Assembly (NCBI RefSeq): GCF_003627795.1
Contig: NZ_CP032686.1
Span: 62,001 to 126,000, forward strand
Source of the DNA: Rhizobium sp. CCGE531
GTDB lineage: Bacteria > Pseudomonadota > Alphaproteobacteria > Rhizobiales > Rhizobiaceae
DNA: 64,000 nt
Reading direction: 5' to 3'
Shown here in pieces: positions 1 through 9,541 of the stretch (its first letter is position 1; the number at the start of each line of letters is the position of its first letter). Below the pieces are notes generated by a model that was given only the letters and a program-made list of their open reading frames with translations, made no database searches and was not told the origin of the DNA. Both the position numbers and the translations under genes were made by a program.

Positions 1-118
1 GCCTAAAGCATTGCTTTTAGCGCCTTCTGCCTCTCTGGAACAAAAAGGTCGCAAGTGCGGTTCACTCGCACCAGGTGCGGCGCAAACACGCCGTGTCGGG
101 TTTTGCTGGGAGACAGCC

Positions 119-1417
119 ATGAGCGACTATCGAGTAGACGACAGAAGCGCCGTTGTTGAACCTTCAAAACCACGGCTATTGGAAATCCTTGGACCGGGAC
201 TGGTCACTGGCGCTTCGGACGACGATCCGAGCGGGATTGCAACCTACTCGCAGGCCGGGGCGCAGTTCGGCTACATAGCGAGCTGGACTTTGATTTTTAC
301 CTATCCGCTGATGGTCGCCATACAGATGATCAGTGCCCGCATCGGAAGGACCACCGGCCGGGGTTTGGCGGGCAGCATGGCGCGATGCTATCCGAGATGG
401 GTCGCTGTGAGCATCACTGTTCCGCTCCTGCTCGCCAATGTCATCAATCTCGGCGCCGATCTCGGAGCGATGGGAGACGCAGCCCACCTGCTCCTCAACG
501 GCTATTCGCTGATCTATGTTGCCGCCTTCGGTGTGGGCTGCATCCTCTTGCAGGTTCTTTTGAAGTACAAGCGCTACGTCGCGGTCCTGAAATGGCTGAG
601 CCTGGCGCTGCTTTCCTACATAGCGACGCTGTTCGCCGTACACGTCGACTGGTCGAACTTTACGCGCGGGCTTCTGTTGCCGACATTCAAGACGGATCCG
701 AACTACTGGTCGATGATCGTGGCAGTTTTCGGTACCACCATCAGCCCCTATCTTTTCTTCTGGCAAGCCTCCGAGGAGGCTGAAGACCTGAAGGAGAACC
801 CTCGTCAGGAACCGCTGGTCGAGCATCCGCAGGACGCGAAAAGGGCGAATGCGCGCATCACGCTCGATACGCTGATCGGCATGGCTGCCTCCAACATCGT
901 CGCACTCGCGATCATCACGACCACCGCCGCAACGCTCAACAAGGCGGGTGCGGTGAATATCGAGAGTTCCGTCGATGCGGCAAAAGCAATCGAGCCGCTC
1001 GCCGGACAATTTGCCAAGATCATCTTCGCGACCGGCATCATAGGAACCGGCCTATTGGCCGTACCCGTTCTCGCCGGTTCGGCGGCCTATGCGGTCGGCG
1101 AGGCGGCGCGTTGGAAGGTCGGGCTATCGCGCGAGCCAAGCGAAGCCAAGGCTTTCTATGCAACGGTGGGATTGGCAACCATCGTCGGCATGCTTTTGAA
1201 CTTTACACCGGTCCCGCCCATGAAGGCCTTGTTCTGGAGCGCGGTGATCAATGGCGTGGTCGCCGTTCCTGTCATGGCGATCCTGATGCTGATCGCGACC
1301 AACCGCAAGGTCATGAAGCAGTTTGTCATCCAGGGTGGTTTGAAAGCGTTTGGCTGGGCGTCTTGCCTTGCCATGTTCGGTGCGGTGATCGGCATGGCCG
1401 TGACTGCCTTTTCTTAG
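119..1417 (+). CDS. Nramp-family divalent metal transporter, atypical metal-site motifs
   Basis: A 432-residue polytopic inner-membrane protein of the Nramp/SLC11 (COG1914) family, which couples proton movement to uptake of divalent metals. The conserved TM1 region appears as DDDPSG (residues 34-39), and the TM6 region as ISPYLFFWQ (208-216). Canonical Mn/Fe transporters carry DPGN and a Met-Pro-His motif in these places; here the TM6 methionine and histidine are absent, so Mn2+ should not be assumed. The reading frame extends upstream to position 11, but family homology begins shortly after the ATG at 119, so I use that start. It stands alone: the next gene is convergent. Family assignment is firm, substrate unknown. 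Confidence 0.88.
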   Translation: MSDYRVDDRSAVVEPSKPRLLEILGPGLVTGASDDDPSGIATYSQAGAQFGYIASWTLIFTYPLMVAIQMISARIGRTTGRGLAGSMARCYPRWVAVSITVPLLLANVINLGADLGAMGDAAHLLLNGYSLIYVAAFGVGCILLQVLLKYKRYVAVLKWLSLALLSYIATLFAVHVDWSNFTRGLLLPTFKTDPNYWSMIVAVFGTTISPYLFFWQASEEAEDLKENPRQEPLVEHPQDAKRANARITLDTLIGMAASNIVALAIITTTAATLNKAGAVNIESSVDAAKAIEPLAGQFAKIIFATGIIGTGLLAVPVLAGSAAYAVGEAARWKVGLSREPSEAKAFYATVGLATIVGMLLNFTPVPPMKALFWSAVINGVVAVPVMAILMLIATNRKVMKQFVIQGGLKAFGWASCLAMFGAVIGMAVTAFS

Positions 1418-1807
1418 CGACAGTGCAGGGCCTCAACTTCCGACTGGCCGTCGAAGCCCGAGACCTGGATGGTCTCGCAACCACACTAGAGGAGAAAACA
1501 CCACGGCTTCCCAAGGTGGCTCCCATGAACGGCACAGCATGTCAAAGCTGATCAGCAGAGCCACATGCGCAATACTAACTTCGCGAACTTGGCACGCTGT
1601 TCTGATATCGGGAGCTATGTCGAAATCTGGTCGACTAAGGTCAACGCGCCCGCTTCGATCCGCGTTTAGTGAGGGGCTCCGGCCTTTGCTCGGATCACCT
1701 ATGCGCGACGATGCTGACATAGCCCCGAATCCCAGCTAACTGGACCGGGCGCACAGCGCCCAGTCCCGGCGAGATGTCGTCGCAATACAACGGCATCTGA
1801 AAACACC
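1418..1807. other. Intergenic stretch without a recognisable gene
   Basis: Short open frames on both strands (for example 1539-1739 and 1433-1720) resemble nothing I know and lack good ribosome binding sites. The only structure I see is the hairpin at 1742-1766. Confidence 0.5.
1742..1766 (-). terminator. Hairpin, likely terminator of the DUF1344 gene
   Basis: Arms GGACCGGGCGC and GCGCCCAGTCC pair over 11 bp with one mismatch around an ACA loop. It lies about 40 bases past the stop of the minus-strand DUF1344 gene and also downstream of the plus-strand transporter. No clear T tract follows on either strand. Confidence 0.45.
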
Positions 1808-2068
1808 TTACTTTGCGGGGGTCACCTTTGAAGCCCGTGGGACGCCGGATTTCTGGACCGCGTATCGGACCGCGACCTTCTCGCCGACCTTGAACGACTC
1901 GGCTTCGATGTTTTCAGGCAGCTTGATCGTTGTTCCCGTGGAGAGCGTGATCTGGTCCGCCTTGACGTCGATATTGGTGATCGTTCCAGTCTCGTCACGG
2001 GCCAGCGCCATTCCCGCAGTTAGGGTCGAGGCCGCGATAACAGCGACCGCCAACGACTTCTTCAGCAT
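1808..2068 (-). CDS. DUF1344 small exported protein
   Basis: An 86-residue protein with a clear Sec signal peptide (residues 1-23, cleavage near MALA-RDE) and a small beta-rich DUF1344 domain. The motif TGTITNIDVKADQITLSTG is typical of this family, which is common in rhizobia and has no established function. The fold is expected to be a compact barrel in the periplasm. A good ribosome binding site (GGAGTGA on the minus strand) precedes the ATG at 2068. It lies between the convergent Nramp gene and the stop of the RND permease on the same strand, and is separated from the latter by about 160 bases, so it may have its own promoter. Confidence 0.85.
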   Translation of the reverse strand: MLKKSLAVAVIAASTLTAGMALARDETGTITNIDVKADQITLSTGTTIKLPENIEAESFKVGEKVAVRYAVQKSGVPRASKVTPAK

Positions 2069-2229
2069 GATTCACTCCTTTGATTTTACCGGACTTACTA
2101 TTGCGGCCTTGTGCGGCCTTAGGCCGGCATTGCCGACCGCCCGGGAAATCTAAGCTGCGATTCTTCCCTGCACTTTGCCGAATTCTTACAAAATGAATAT
2201 CGCATGAGATATCGGGCGCCATTGGCTTG

Positions 2230-5200
2230 CTATGCGATTTTCCGGTCAGGCGAACCGATCGCTGCCTGCAAATGCGATGGCCGCGTCGAGCGCCTTCCCC
2301 GCAACTTGTCGAACGCCAGATAGATGACCGGTGTTGTAAAGAGGGTCAACGCCTGCGATACGACAAGCCCGCCAACGATCGCAATGCCGAGAGGAACGCG
2401 CAATTCGGATCCCGGCCCGGTTCCCAATGCCAATGGGACAGCTCCGAACAATGCAGCGAACGTCGTCATCATGATGGGCCGGAACCTCAACATGCAGGCC
2501 TGCCTTATGGCATCATGTGGTGCCAAATTTTGCGTTCGTTCAGCGTCCAGGGCAAAATCGATCATCATGATTGCGTTCTTCTTGACAATTCCGATCAGTA
2601 GAATGATTCCGATCATCCCCATGATCGACAGATCCAGATTGGCGAGCTTCAGAGCCAGCAGTGCACCGAGGCCCGCAGAAGGCAGCGTGGAAATGATCGT
2701 GAGCGGATGTATCGCGCTCTCATAGAGAACGCCTAGCACAATATAGACCGCAACAATGGCCGCCAGGATGAGCCAGGGCTGGCTTCGCAGCGAATCCTGA
2801 AAGGCTTGCGCGGTCCCCTGGAATGAGCCGATTACCGTCGTCGGCATTCCTGCGCTCGCCTCCGCCGCCTTAATGGCGGTGACCCCGTCGCTGAGCGCAT
2901 TGCCAGGCTTCAGATTGAAGGAGATCGTCGTTGCCGGCATCGATCCTTGATGATTTATGGATACAGGCAACACGCCAGTTCTCAGCGATCCGAGAATGCT
3001 CAATGGAACGAGTTTGCCGGTGGTGGACGACTTCACGTAGAGATGCGACAGCGCCTCGGCCGACAGGGCAAACTGCGGCGCGAGCTCCATCACGACGTGA
3101 TATTGACTGACCTGCGTATACAGTGTCGCGACCTGCCGCTGCCCGAAGGCATCATAAAGCGTCTGATCGATTTGAGAAACGTTCACGCCCAATCGAGAGG
3201 CTGTCGAGCGATCTATATCGAGCGTGAGGCTGGTGGCCGCCTTCTGCTTGTCGGAGATCACATCCTGGAGCTCCGGTAGTCCTTTCAGGACCTTGGTCAT
3301 CGTCGCCGCCCACTTGTCGAGCTCTGCTGTATCCGGATCCTGAAGGGTGTATTGATACTGGGAGGCCGAGGCTCGCCCGCCGATCTGAATGTCCTGGCGA
3401 ACCTGTAGGCCGACGGTCAAACCTTCCAGGCTTGCCGTTGCCGTTCGCAGACGCGCTAGAACCTCTGAGACAGGGCTTCGTGTGCCGATTGGCTTCAAGT
3501 TCATTTGGATCTGGCCGACACTGGCCGACGGGCTCGGATTGATCCAATATGCCACGTTGTCCACGGCAGGATCAGCCATGACAATCTGTGCCAGCGCCTG
3601 CATCTTCGTCGACATATCCGCAAAAGAAATGTCGGTTGCAGCCTGCGCCTGCCCTTGAACCCATCCCGTGTCCTGTTGCGGGATAAATCCCTTCTGTATG
3701 GAAACGTAGAGCCATCCTGTGGCAACCATGGTGGCAAGGGCAAGGGCAAGGGTAACGGCGCGGTAGCGAAGAACGATATCGAGCGCCTTGCCGTATCCAG
3801 CCGTGCACCTTTCAAAGAAGGTTTCCGACCAGCGGAAAAGGACGCCGTGCGGCTGATTGCGGTCGTGCTTGATCAGCCAGGCGCACATCATCGGGGTAAC
3901 CGTCAGCGACACAAGCCCCGAAATGATAATCGCAACGCTGATCGTCACGGCGAATTCGCGAAAGAGACGACCGACGATGCCGCCCATCAGAAGAATCGGA
4001 ATGAACACTGCCACCAGCGAGACGGTCATGGAAACGATGGTGAACCCCACCTCTCGCGACCCTTGGATGGCTGCTTTAAGCGTGGATTTCCCTTCTTCGA
4101 CATGACGCATCACGTTCTCAATAACGACGATGGCATCGTCGACGACAAACCCGACCGCGATGGTCAGCCCCATCAGCGAGAGGTTGTCGAGGCTGTAGCC
4201 TGCGAGATACATGATAGCGAAAGTGCCGATCAAGGACAGCGGAATGGTTGCCGCGGGGATGATCGTAGCCCACAGATTCCGCAGGAAGCTGAAGATCACC
4301 AGCACCACCAGCCCAATGGTGATCAGGATCGTCGTCCTCACCTCGTCGACGGAAGCTTGGATCATGCCTGACCTATCCGCAACGACGGAGAGCTTGATGT
4401 CCGCCGGAAGTGCCGCCTCCATCTGCGATAGTTTGGTCTTTATCCCCTGTATGGTGTCAAGCACATTCGAGCCCGCCATCTTGTGAACGTCGAGCATGAC
4501 GGAACGCGAGTCCTGCAACCACGCCGCCTGGTTGACATCCTCCGGGCCTGACACGACGGTTCCCAGATCGTCAGCTCGGATGGGCGAACCATTCTTGTAT
4601 GCGATCACCATCGAGCGAAATGCCTGGACATCCATGATCTGGTCGGTCGCGTCCAGGACTGTGGTCCTTCCGTTGCCAACAAGCTGCCCCTTGGGCTGGT
4701 TGACAGTCTGGGCACCGACAGCGCTTCGAATATCTTCAAGCGTCAGCCCTCGCGCTGCGACCTTGTCTGGATCCAGCCGAATTCTGATCGACGGCCGTTG
4801 CGGCCCGTGGTAGTCCACCAGCCCGACGCCATTCATCTGCGACACCTGCTGTGCGATGATGTCCTCCGCATAGTGATCAAGCTCAGTCGTCGGGATGCGA
4901 TCGGACGTCAGCGCCAAAGTGAGAATCGTTGCTTCCGCCGGATTGCTCTTGTGGAAGGTCGGAGCGGCCGGTAGATCCTTGGGCAACTGACCGCTGGCCG
5001 CACTGATCGCAGCCTGAACGTCCTGCGCGGCGCCGTTTATATCTCTGTTCAGATCGAATTGCAGCGTAATCGAGGTCCGCCCGGATGAGCTCGTCGATGT
5101 CATTTGCGATACGCCCGAGATGGTCGAGAGTTGGTTTTCCAACGGTGTTGCAACAGACGTGGCCATCGTTTCAGCGCTTGCGCCAGGAAGAGAGCTCGAT

Positions 5201-5340
5201 ATCTGGATTGTCGGGAAATCGACCTGTGGCAACGACGCGATGGGCAGCAAGCCATAGGCGATTGAGCCGACAATCAGAAGTCCCGCGGCCAGCAGGCAGG
5301 TTCCGATTCTGCGCTGGATGAAGATAGCCGAAATGTTCAT
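2230..5340 (-). CDS. RND multidrug efflux permease (MdtC/MuxB-like)
   Basis: A 1036-residue resistance-nodulation-division inner-membrane pump that exports toxic compounds using the proton gradient. It has the family architecture: TM1 at residues 12-30, a large periplasmic loop, a central membrane block with GFVVDDAIVVIENV (the paired TM4 acidic residues of the proton relay), a second periplasmic loop, and a C-terminal block with RFRPIMMTTFAALFGAVPL. Length matches the HAE1 class. It overlaps the upstream adaptor gene by 4 bases, so the two are co-translated. No outer-membrane factor gene is in the window, so the pump presumably borrows a TolC-like channel. Substrates cannot be told from sequence. 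Confidence 0.93.
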   Translation of the reverse strand: MNISAIFIQRRIGTCLLAAGLLIVGSIAYGLLPIASLPQVDFPTIQISSSLPGASAETMATSVATPLENQLSTISGVSQMTSTSSSGRTSITLQFDLNRDINGAAQDVQAAISAASGQLPKDLPAAPTFHKSNPAEATILTLALTSDRIPTTELDHYAEDIIAQQVSQMNGVGLVDYHGPQRPSIRIRLDPDKVAARGLTLEDIRSAVGAQTVNQPKGQLVGNGRTTVLDATDQIMDVQAFRSMVIAYKNGSPIRADDLGTVVSGPEDVNQAAWLQDSRSVMLDVHKMAGSNVLDTIQGIKTKLSQMEAALPADIKLSVVADRSGMIQASVDEVRTTILITIGLVVLVIFSFLRNLWATIIPAATIPLSLIGTFAIMYLAGYSLDNLSLMGLTIAVGFVVDDAIVVIENVMRHVEEGKSTLKAAIQGSREVGFTIVSMTVSLVAVFIPILLMGGIVGRLFREFAVTISVAIIISGLVSLTVTPMMCAWLIKHDRNQPHGVLFRWSETFFERCTAGYGKALDIVLRYRAVTLALALATMVATGWLYVSIQKGFIPQQDTGWVQGQAQAATDISFADMSTKMQALAQIVMADPAVDNVAYWINPSPSASVGQIQMNLKPIGTRSPVSEVLARLRTATASLEGLTVGLQVRQDIQIGGRASASQYQYTLQDPDTAELDKWAATMTKVLKGLPELQDVISDKQKAATSLTLDIDRSTASRLGVNVSQIDQTLYDAFGQRQVATLYTQVSQYHVVMELAPQFALSAEALSHLYVKSSTTGKLVPLSILGSLRTGVLPVSINHQGSMPATTISFNLKPGNALSDGVTAIKAAEASAGMPTTVIGSFQGTAQAFQDSLRSQPWLILAAIVAVYIVLGVLYESAIHPLTIISTLPSAGLGALLALKLANLDLSIMGMIGIILLIGIVKKNAIMMIDFALDAERTQNLAPHDAIRQACMLRFRPIMMTTFAALFGAVPLALGTGPGSELRVPLGIAIVGGLVVSQALTLFTTPVIYLAFDKLRGRRSTRPSHLQAAIGSPDRKIA

Positions 5341-6539
5341 TGGATCTTCTCCTCGCCGACGGCTGCCAACTTTTTGCCATCAGCGCCCTCGGTCGAGACG
5401 AAGGTTCCGTCTGAAAGCCTGGATTGACCCGAGGTTACGACCGTCTCACCGCTTGCGATGCCCTGTGTTATGGCAACGAGGCCCGAATAGGCGCCTCCCG
5501 TCGCCACCGATGCGGTCGATACCTTGTGATCGGGCTTCACTACGAAGACGTATGATCCCGTCTGACCGTTTTGAATCGCGGAAGCCGGCACGACTGTCGC
5601 GTTGGGATCGGTACGCAGCGTTATGTTTGCAGTTATGAGTTCACCCGGCCAAAGCGTGAGGTCATCGTTTGCAAATACAGCCTTTAACTTCACCATACCC
5701 GTCGCAGAGTCCACTTGGCTGTCTATCGCACTTAGTTTTCCGTCGGCTAGGTGCTTGGCGCCGTCGCGACTGAACGCTTGTACGAGCAGCTGCCCCTTCG
5801 ACTGCCCCGCGATCAAATCGGGAAGATCATCTTGTGTCAGCGAAAACTCAACCGCAATGGGACGCATCTGCGTGACGGTCACAATACCGGTCGTATCGGT
5901 CGCATGGAGGATGGCGCCCTCTTGCTGCTGGCGCAAGCCTACCCTGCCGCTGATCGGAGCCGTGATGGTTGCGAATTCAAGATTGAGCTTCGCAGTATCC
6001 AGTGCCGCTTTTCCCGAGGCGGCCGTGGCATCCATGACTTTGACCTGTGCTGCTGCAGTTTGTGCCGCCTGGGTCGTACCGCTGCCCGTCGTCGTGAGCT
6101 TCTGCGCCCGGGCGTCGTCGATTTTAGCTTGTTCCAGCTGGGCGAGTTCCTTGTCGTGGTCGGCCTGCGCCTGCGCCACCGCAGCTTCGTAGGGGCGTGG
6201 GTCGATCGTCGCCAAAACGTCTCCAGTTTTGACGTCCTGCCCCTCGGTGAACGTCATGTGCTGAAGCTGGCCTTCGACGCGAACCTTCACATCGACGGCG
6301 GTCAAAGGCGAGACCACACCTAGGCCACTGCGCACGACGGGCAGATCTTTCGTAGCCGCTTTGGCTGTCTGTACGGGAACCGGCGCGCGTTCGGTTGCTG
6401 GCGCCTTTGTTTTGCCCAGGCCAGGCTCTGGCCAGGACGTCAAGTACGCTGCAGCCGACCCGGCCACCGCTAAAGCGCATATCCCCCAGAGATACACTCT
6501 TTTACCTGACCTCTTTGACCCCGCACGGGAATGATCCAC
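5337..6539 (-). CDS. RND periplasmic adaptor subunit (MdtA-like)
   Basis: A 400-residue membrane-fusion protein of the HlyD/RND adaptor family that bridges the inner-membrane pump and the outer-membrane channel. An N-terminal membrane anchor lies at about residues 15-33. It is followed by a lipoyl-like half (DVKVRVEGQLQHMTFTEGQDVKTGD), an Ala/Gln-rich coiled-coil hairpin (about 115-190), the second lipoyl half (ATITAPISGRVGLRQ), and beta-barrel and membrane-proximal domains. Its stop overlaps the pump start, and a response regulator gene lies 138 bases upstream on the same strand. Together they form a regulator-adaptor-pump operon or pair. Confidence 0.92.
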   Translation of the reverse strand: MDHSRAGSKRSGKRVYLWGICALAVAGSAAAYLTSWPEPGLGKTKAPATERAPVPVQTAKAATKDLPVVRSGLGVVSPLTAVDVKVRVEGQLQHMTFTEGQDVKTGDVLATIDPRPYEAAVAQAQADHDKELAQLEQAKIDDARAQKLTTTGSGTTQAAQTAAAQVKVMDATAASGKAALDTAKLNLEFATITAPISGRVGLRQQQEGAILHATDTTGIVTVTQMRPIAVEFSLTQDDLPDLIAGQSKGQLLVQAFSRDGAKHLADGKLSAIDSQVDSATGMVKLKAVFANDDLTLWPGELITANITLRTDPNATVVPASAIQNGQTGSYVFVVKPDHKVSTASVATGGAYSGLVAITQGIASGETVVTSGQSRLSDGTFVSTEGADGKKLAAVGEEKIQ

Positions 6540-6677
6540 TGCAATACTCCATCAAGCGTTCAGAATTGCACGGTAGGACTGCGGCCTTCCGAGCGATGCT
6601 TAGAACTTGGCGGATCGCAAGTGGCCGGCAATTCGCGCCAGCATGAATTTTTTTTTATGTTTCGCCGCGAACATCGG

Positions 6678-7349
6678 TCACGGTTTGATGAGGTACCCCG
6701 CACCTGGGACCGTGATGATCATGCTCGCCGCCGCCCCCATGTCGATCTTCTTGCGCAGACGGTGGACATGCATATCGACTATGTTGCCGCGGGGATCGAA
6801 CGCATAGTCCCAGGCTGCTTCGAGGAGCATGGCACGTGTCACCACCGAACCCGCATTACGCATGAGGGCTTGCAAAAGCAGGAATTCCCTGAACTGAAGA
6901 TCGATGACACGTTCATTCTTGCGTGCAATGCGTCGCCGGATATCGAGTGACAACTCGCCGACCACCAATGTACTTTCATGGCCTTCGGCTATGAAGTGCT
7001 TGGTAATCGCTTCGATGCGGGCAAGTAGCTCCGAGAAGAAGAAGGGCTTGGCCAGATAGTCATCGCAGCCCGCACGCAATCCTTCGACCCGATCCATCGA
7101 ACTGGCCAATGCGCTGACCATGATCACAGGCACATTGACCTTCATCTCTCGAAGGCGCTTGACCAGCTCGATGCCATCAAGCTTAGGCAGAAGCCGATCG
7201 ACGATCAGACCGTCATAAATCAGCTCCATCGCGAGTGCGAGACCGAGTTCGCCATCGTTTGCCACGTCCACGACGTGGCCGGCCTCCGAAAGCCCTCGCT
7301 TCAGATAGGCCGCACTTCGGTCATCATCCTCCACTACCAGCAGGCGCAT
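6678..7349 (-). CDS. OmpR-family response regulator next to the RND pump
   Basis: A 223-residue DNA-binding response regulator. The receiver domain (1-115) has the acidic pair at EDDD near the N terminus, phospho-acceptor Asp in GLIVDRLLPKLDG (about residue 51) and Lys in LAKPF. A winged-helix Trans_reg_C domain follows (about 128-220, ending GAGYLIKP). It is transcribed in the same direction as the RND adaptor and pump downstream and divergently from a second regulator/kinase pair at 7489. No kinase gene follows it, so it is either phosphorylated by the kinase at 8159 or by a distant one. A role in controlling the pump is inferred from position. Confidence 0.9.
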   Translation of the reverse strand: MRLLVVEDDDRSAAYLKRGLSEAGHVVDVANDGELGLALAMELIYDGLIVDRLLPKLDGIELVKRLREMKVNVPVIMVSALASSMDRVEGLRAGCDDYLAKPFFFSELLARIEAITKHFIAEGHESTLVVGELSLDIRRRIARKNERVIDLQFREFLLLQALMRNAGSVVTRAMLLEAAWDYAFDPRGNIVDMHVHRLRKKIDMGAAASMIITVPGAGYLIKP

Positions 7350-7488
7350 TCAATCCTCATTAAAGACAACACGTCATTCCGAGCGCTTGCGAAGATGAAA
7401 TTGATTTAATGTCCGGGAGAACCGACATTCACGATCGATCGATTATCTGGATAATGCTGCGAAACTAGCCAGCGTTCTTGGAGGAAAT

Positions 7489-8172
7489 GTGTCGAAGATA
7501 CTCGTAGTCGAGGACGATCAGGGGACGGCATCGGAGATCGAGGCAGCGCTTGTCGACCACGGCTGCACAGTTACGCGGGCAACCGATGGTCGCGATGGCC
7601 TGATCAAGGCGATTTCTGGCACATTCGATGCGATCGTGCTCGACCGTATGCTGCCCGGTGCACCAGATGGTCTTGGATTACTGGCTGCCTTGCGTGCGGC
7701 GTCCGTACAGACCCCGGTTCTCATCCTGAGCGCGCTCTCAGCCGTGGATGAGCGCGTACGGGGCCTCAAGGCGGGTGGCGACGACTATTTGACGAAGCCG
7801 TTTGAAGCGCTTGAACTCACGGCGCGACTAGACGTTCTGATGCGCCGGCGGACGAATACGACACAGGAGACGGTTCTCAGGGTAGGCGATCTTGAGGTTA
7901 ATCTGCTGACGCACACCGCGAGCCGGGCCGGGCGGGCCATTGATCTTCTGCCGCGAGAGTATCAATTGCTCGAATATCTGGCACGGCATTCGGGCCAGAT
8001 TGTCACACGCACGATGATGTTCGAAGAGGTTTGGCATTATCGCTATGGCGAAGCGACCAACGTCATAGACGTCCATATCAGCAAACTTCGCAAGAAGCTC
8101 GATCTCCCGGGTTTCACCCCTCTGATCCGAACGCTTCGTGGTTCAGGCTATGTTCTCGATGCGGCCAATTGA
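7489..8172 (+). CDS. OmpR-family response regulator
   Basis: A 227-residue two-domain response regulator. The receiver has EDD at residues 9-11, the phospho-acceptor region AIVLDRMLPGAPDG and the conserved Lys in LTKPF. The C-terminal winged helix ends in RTLRGSGYVLDAAN. Translation starts at GTG (7489), preceded by GGAGG at a good distance. The downstream histidine kinase start lies inside its 3' end, so the pair is translationally coupled. It is divergent from the pump regulator at 7349. Sequence features match the heavy-metal/CopR-CusR-like branch, but the signal is not known. Confidence 0.9.
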   Translation: MSKILVVEDDQGTASEIEAALVDHGCTVTRATDGRDGLIKAISGTFDAIVLDRMLPGAPDGLGLLAALRAASVQTPVLILSALSAVDERVRGLKAGGDDYLTKPFEALELTARLDVLMRRRTNTTQETVLRVGDLEVNLLTHTASRAGRAIDLLPREYQLLEYLARHSGQIVTRTMMFEEVWHYRYGEATNVIDVHISKLRKKLDLPGFTPLIRTLRGSGYVLDAAN

Positions 8173-9541
8173 ACTTTTTCGCACAAGCGGCTTCCGATTG
8201 GCGCTTGCATTTCTGCTCGTTTTTGGCGCGGCTGCAAGCGCGCTGTTTCTGTTTGTCGACTGGCAGATGCGTGACTTTCTCGATCAGCGAAGCGACGAAT
8301 GGCTCAAGCGCGAGATACAATCGCTCCAGATCCTCCCCACCGACGAAATAGTCTCGCGCCTATCTGTCAGGAGCAAGGATTTCACGACCGTCGAGCGACC
8401 GTTCTCGCTCTTCGATCAGGACGGCAAGCTGGTCGCGGGAAACAAGCTTACCTACCCGGAGAAGCCGGCCTTCGAAATCCCCTTCGACTTCGTCGACCAC
8501 GGCACGGCAAGGGGAGGCCATTACAGAGGCTTTCTCCATCAACGCTCTGATGGCGGCTCGATCCTCGTCGCTCAAAGCCTGCATGAGCAACGCGAATTTC
8601 GGGAACGGCTCGAAAACGCGACCTTATTCGCGTCGCTCGCGACTGCGATACTGGGACTTCTCGGCGCAATCGCTGTCGGGTTCGGCGCGGTTCGACGACT
8701 TGATGCGATATCCGGCGCTGCAGTGCAGATCATGAAGGGGGATCTCAAACAGCGGCTGCCGACAGGTCGCGCCGGCGGGGATATCGACCGTCTTGCCAGG
8801 GTTGTGAATGAAATGCTCGATGAAATCGAGCGTCTCATGCAGGAAGTGAAGGGTGTTTGCGACAATATCGCCCACGATATGCGCACGCCGCTCACACGCC
8901 TCCTGGGTAGCCTCGAGCGAGCGCGCAGGCGTGCCACCGGCATTGACGAGTATCATGGCTATGTCGACGAAGCGCTTGATGAAATTCGCGGCATTCTTAA
9001 AACCTTTGGTGCTCTTCTGCGGATTTCGGAGGTGGAGGATGGCCTGCGGAGATCTGGATTTGTTGACATCGACCTGAAGGCAATCGCACGCGATGCCGTT
9101 GATTTCTTCGAGCCGGCAGCCGACGAATGCGGCGTCACACTCAAATACGTCTCGAATACGAACGAGCCTGCAACTATCTCGGGCGATCCCAGCTTGCTCT
9201 TTGAGGCGATCGCCAACCTGATCGATAATGCAATCAAATTCACGCCACGGGGAGGGGAAGCAACGGTCCGCGTCGAAGGGAGCGGGCGCGTAGCAACTGT
9301 GACTGTCGAGGATACAGGGATAGGCATTCGCGCGGAGGACGCCGATGCCGTACTTCGCCGTTTTTACAGGGCCGAAAAAAGCCGACACGCCCCTGGCAAC
9401 GGCTTGGGCTTGAGCCTGGTTGCGGCAATTGCCAGGCTTCACGGGATGCGTCTTGAGATCACGACACCGACAATAGGAACGCGCGTCCATCTTGCCGTCG
9501 AGTGGAAATATCGCAGCAAGATCGTCCAGGCTTCGAGTTAG
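8159..9541 (+). CDS. Sensor histidine kinase, HAMP/HisKA type
   Basis: An inner-membrane kinase of about 460 residues. It has TM1 near the N terminus (RLALAFLLVFGAAASALFLF), a periplasmic sensor of about 130 residues, TM2 (ATAILGLLGAIAVGFGAV), a HAMP segment, and the H-box NIAHDMRTPLTRLLGSLE with the phospho-accepting His. The ATP-binding boxes are NLIDNAIKF (N), DTGIGI (G1) and GNGLGLSLV (G2). Possible starts at 8138, 8150 and 8159 all overlap the regulator gene; I chose 8159 (MRPIELF) as closest to the membrane segment. It forms a pair with the regulator at 7489 and could also serve the regulator at 6678. Confidence 0.9.
   Translation: MRPIELFRTSGFRLALAFLLVFGAAASALFLFVDWQMRDFLDQRSDEWLKREIQSLQILPTDEIVSRLSVRSKDFTTVERPFSLFDQDGKLVAGNKLTYPEKPAFEIPFDFVDHGTARGGHYRGFLHQRSDGGSILVAQSLHEQREFRERLENATLFASLATAILGLLGAIAVGFGAVRRLDAISGAAVQIMKGDLKQRLPTGRAGGDIDRLARVVNEMLDEIERLMQEVKGVCDNIAHDMRTPLTRLLGSLERARRRATGIDEYHGYVDEALDEIRGILKTFGALLRISEVEDGLRRSGFVDIDLKAIARDAVDFFEPAADECGVTLKYVSNTNEPATISGDPSLLFEAIANLIDNAIKFTPRGGEATVRVEGSGRVATVTVEDTGIGIRAEDADAVLRRFYRAEKSRHAPGNGLGLSLVAAIARLHGMRLEITTPTIGTRVHLAVEWKYRSKIVQASS

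Noticed and set aside
176..1009. Long minus-strand frame of 277 residues
   Set aside because: It is antisense to the Nramp gene, Arg/Asp-rich and without family features; a codon-bias shadow.
2160..2215. CTTACAAAATGAATA as a further TTAC-N6-GTAA copy upstream of the DUF1344 gene
   Set aside because: The second half-site does not match.
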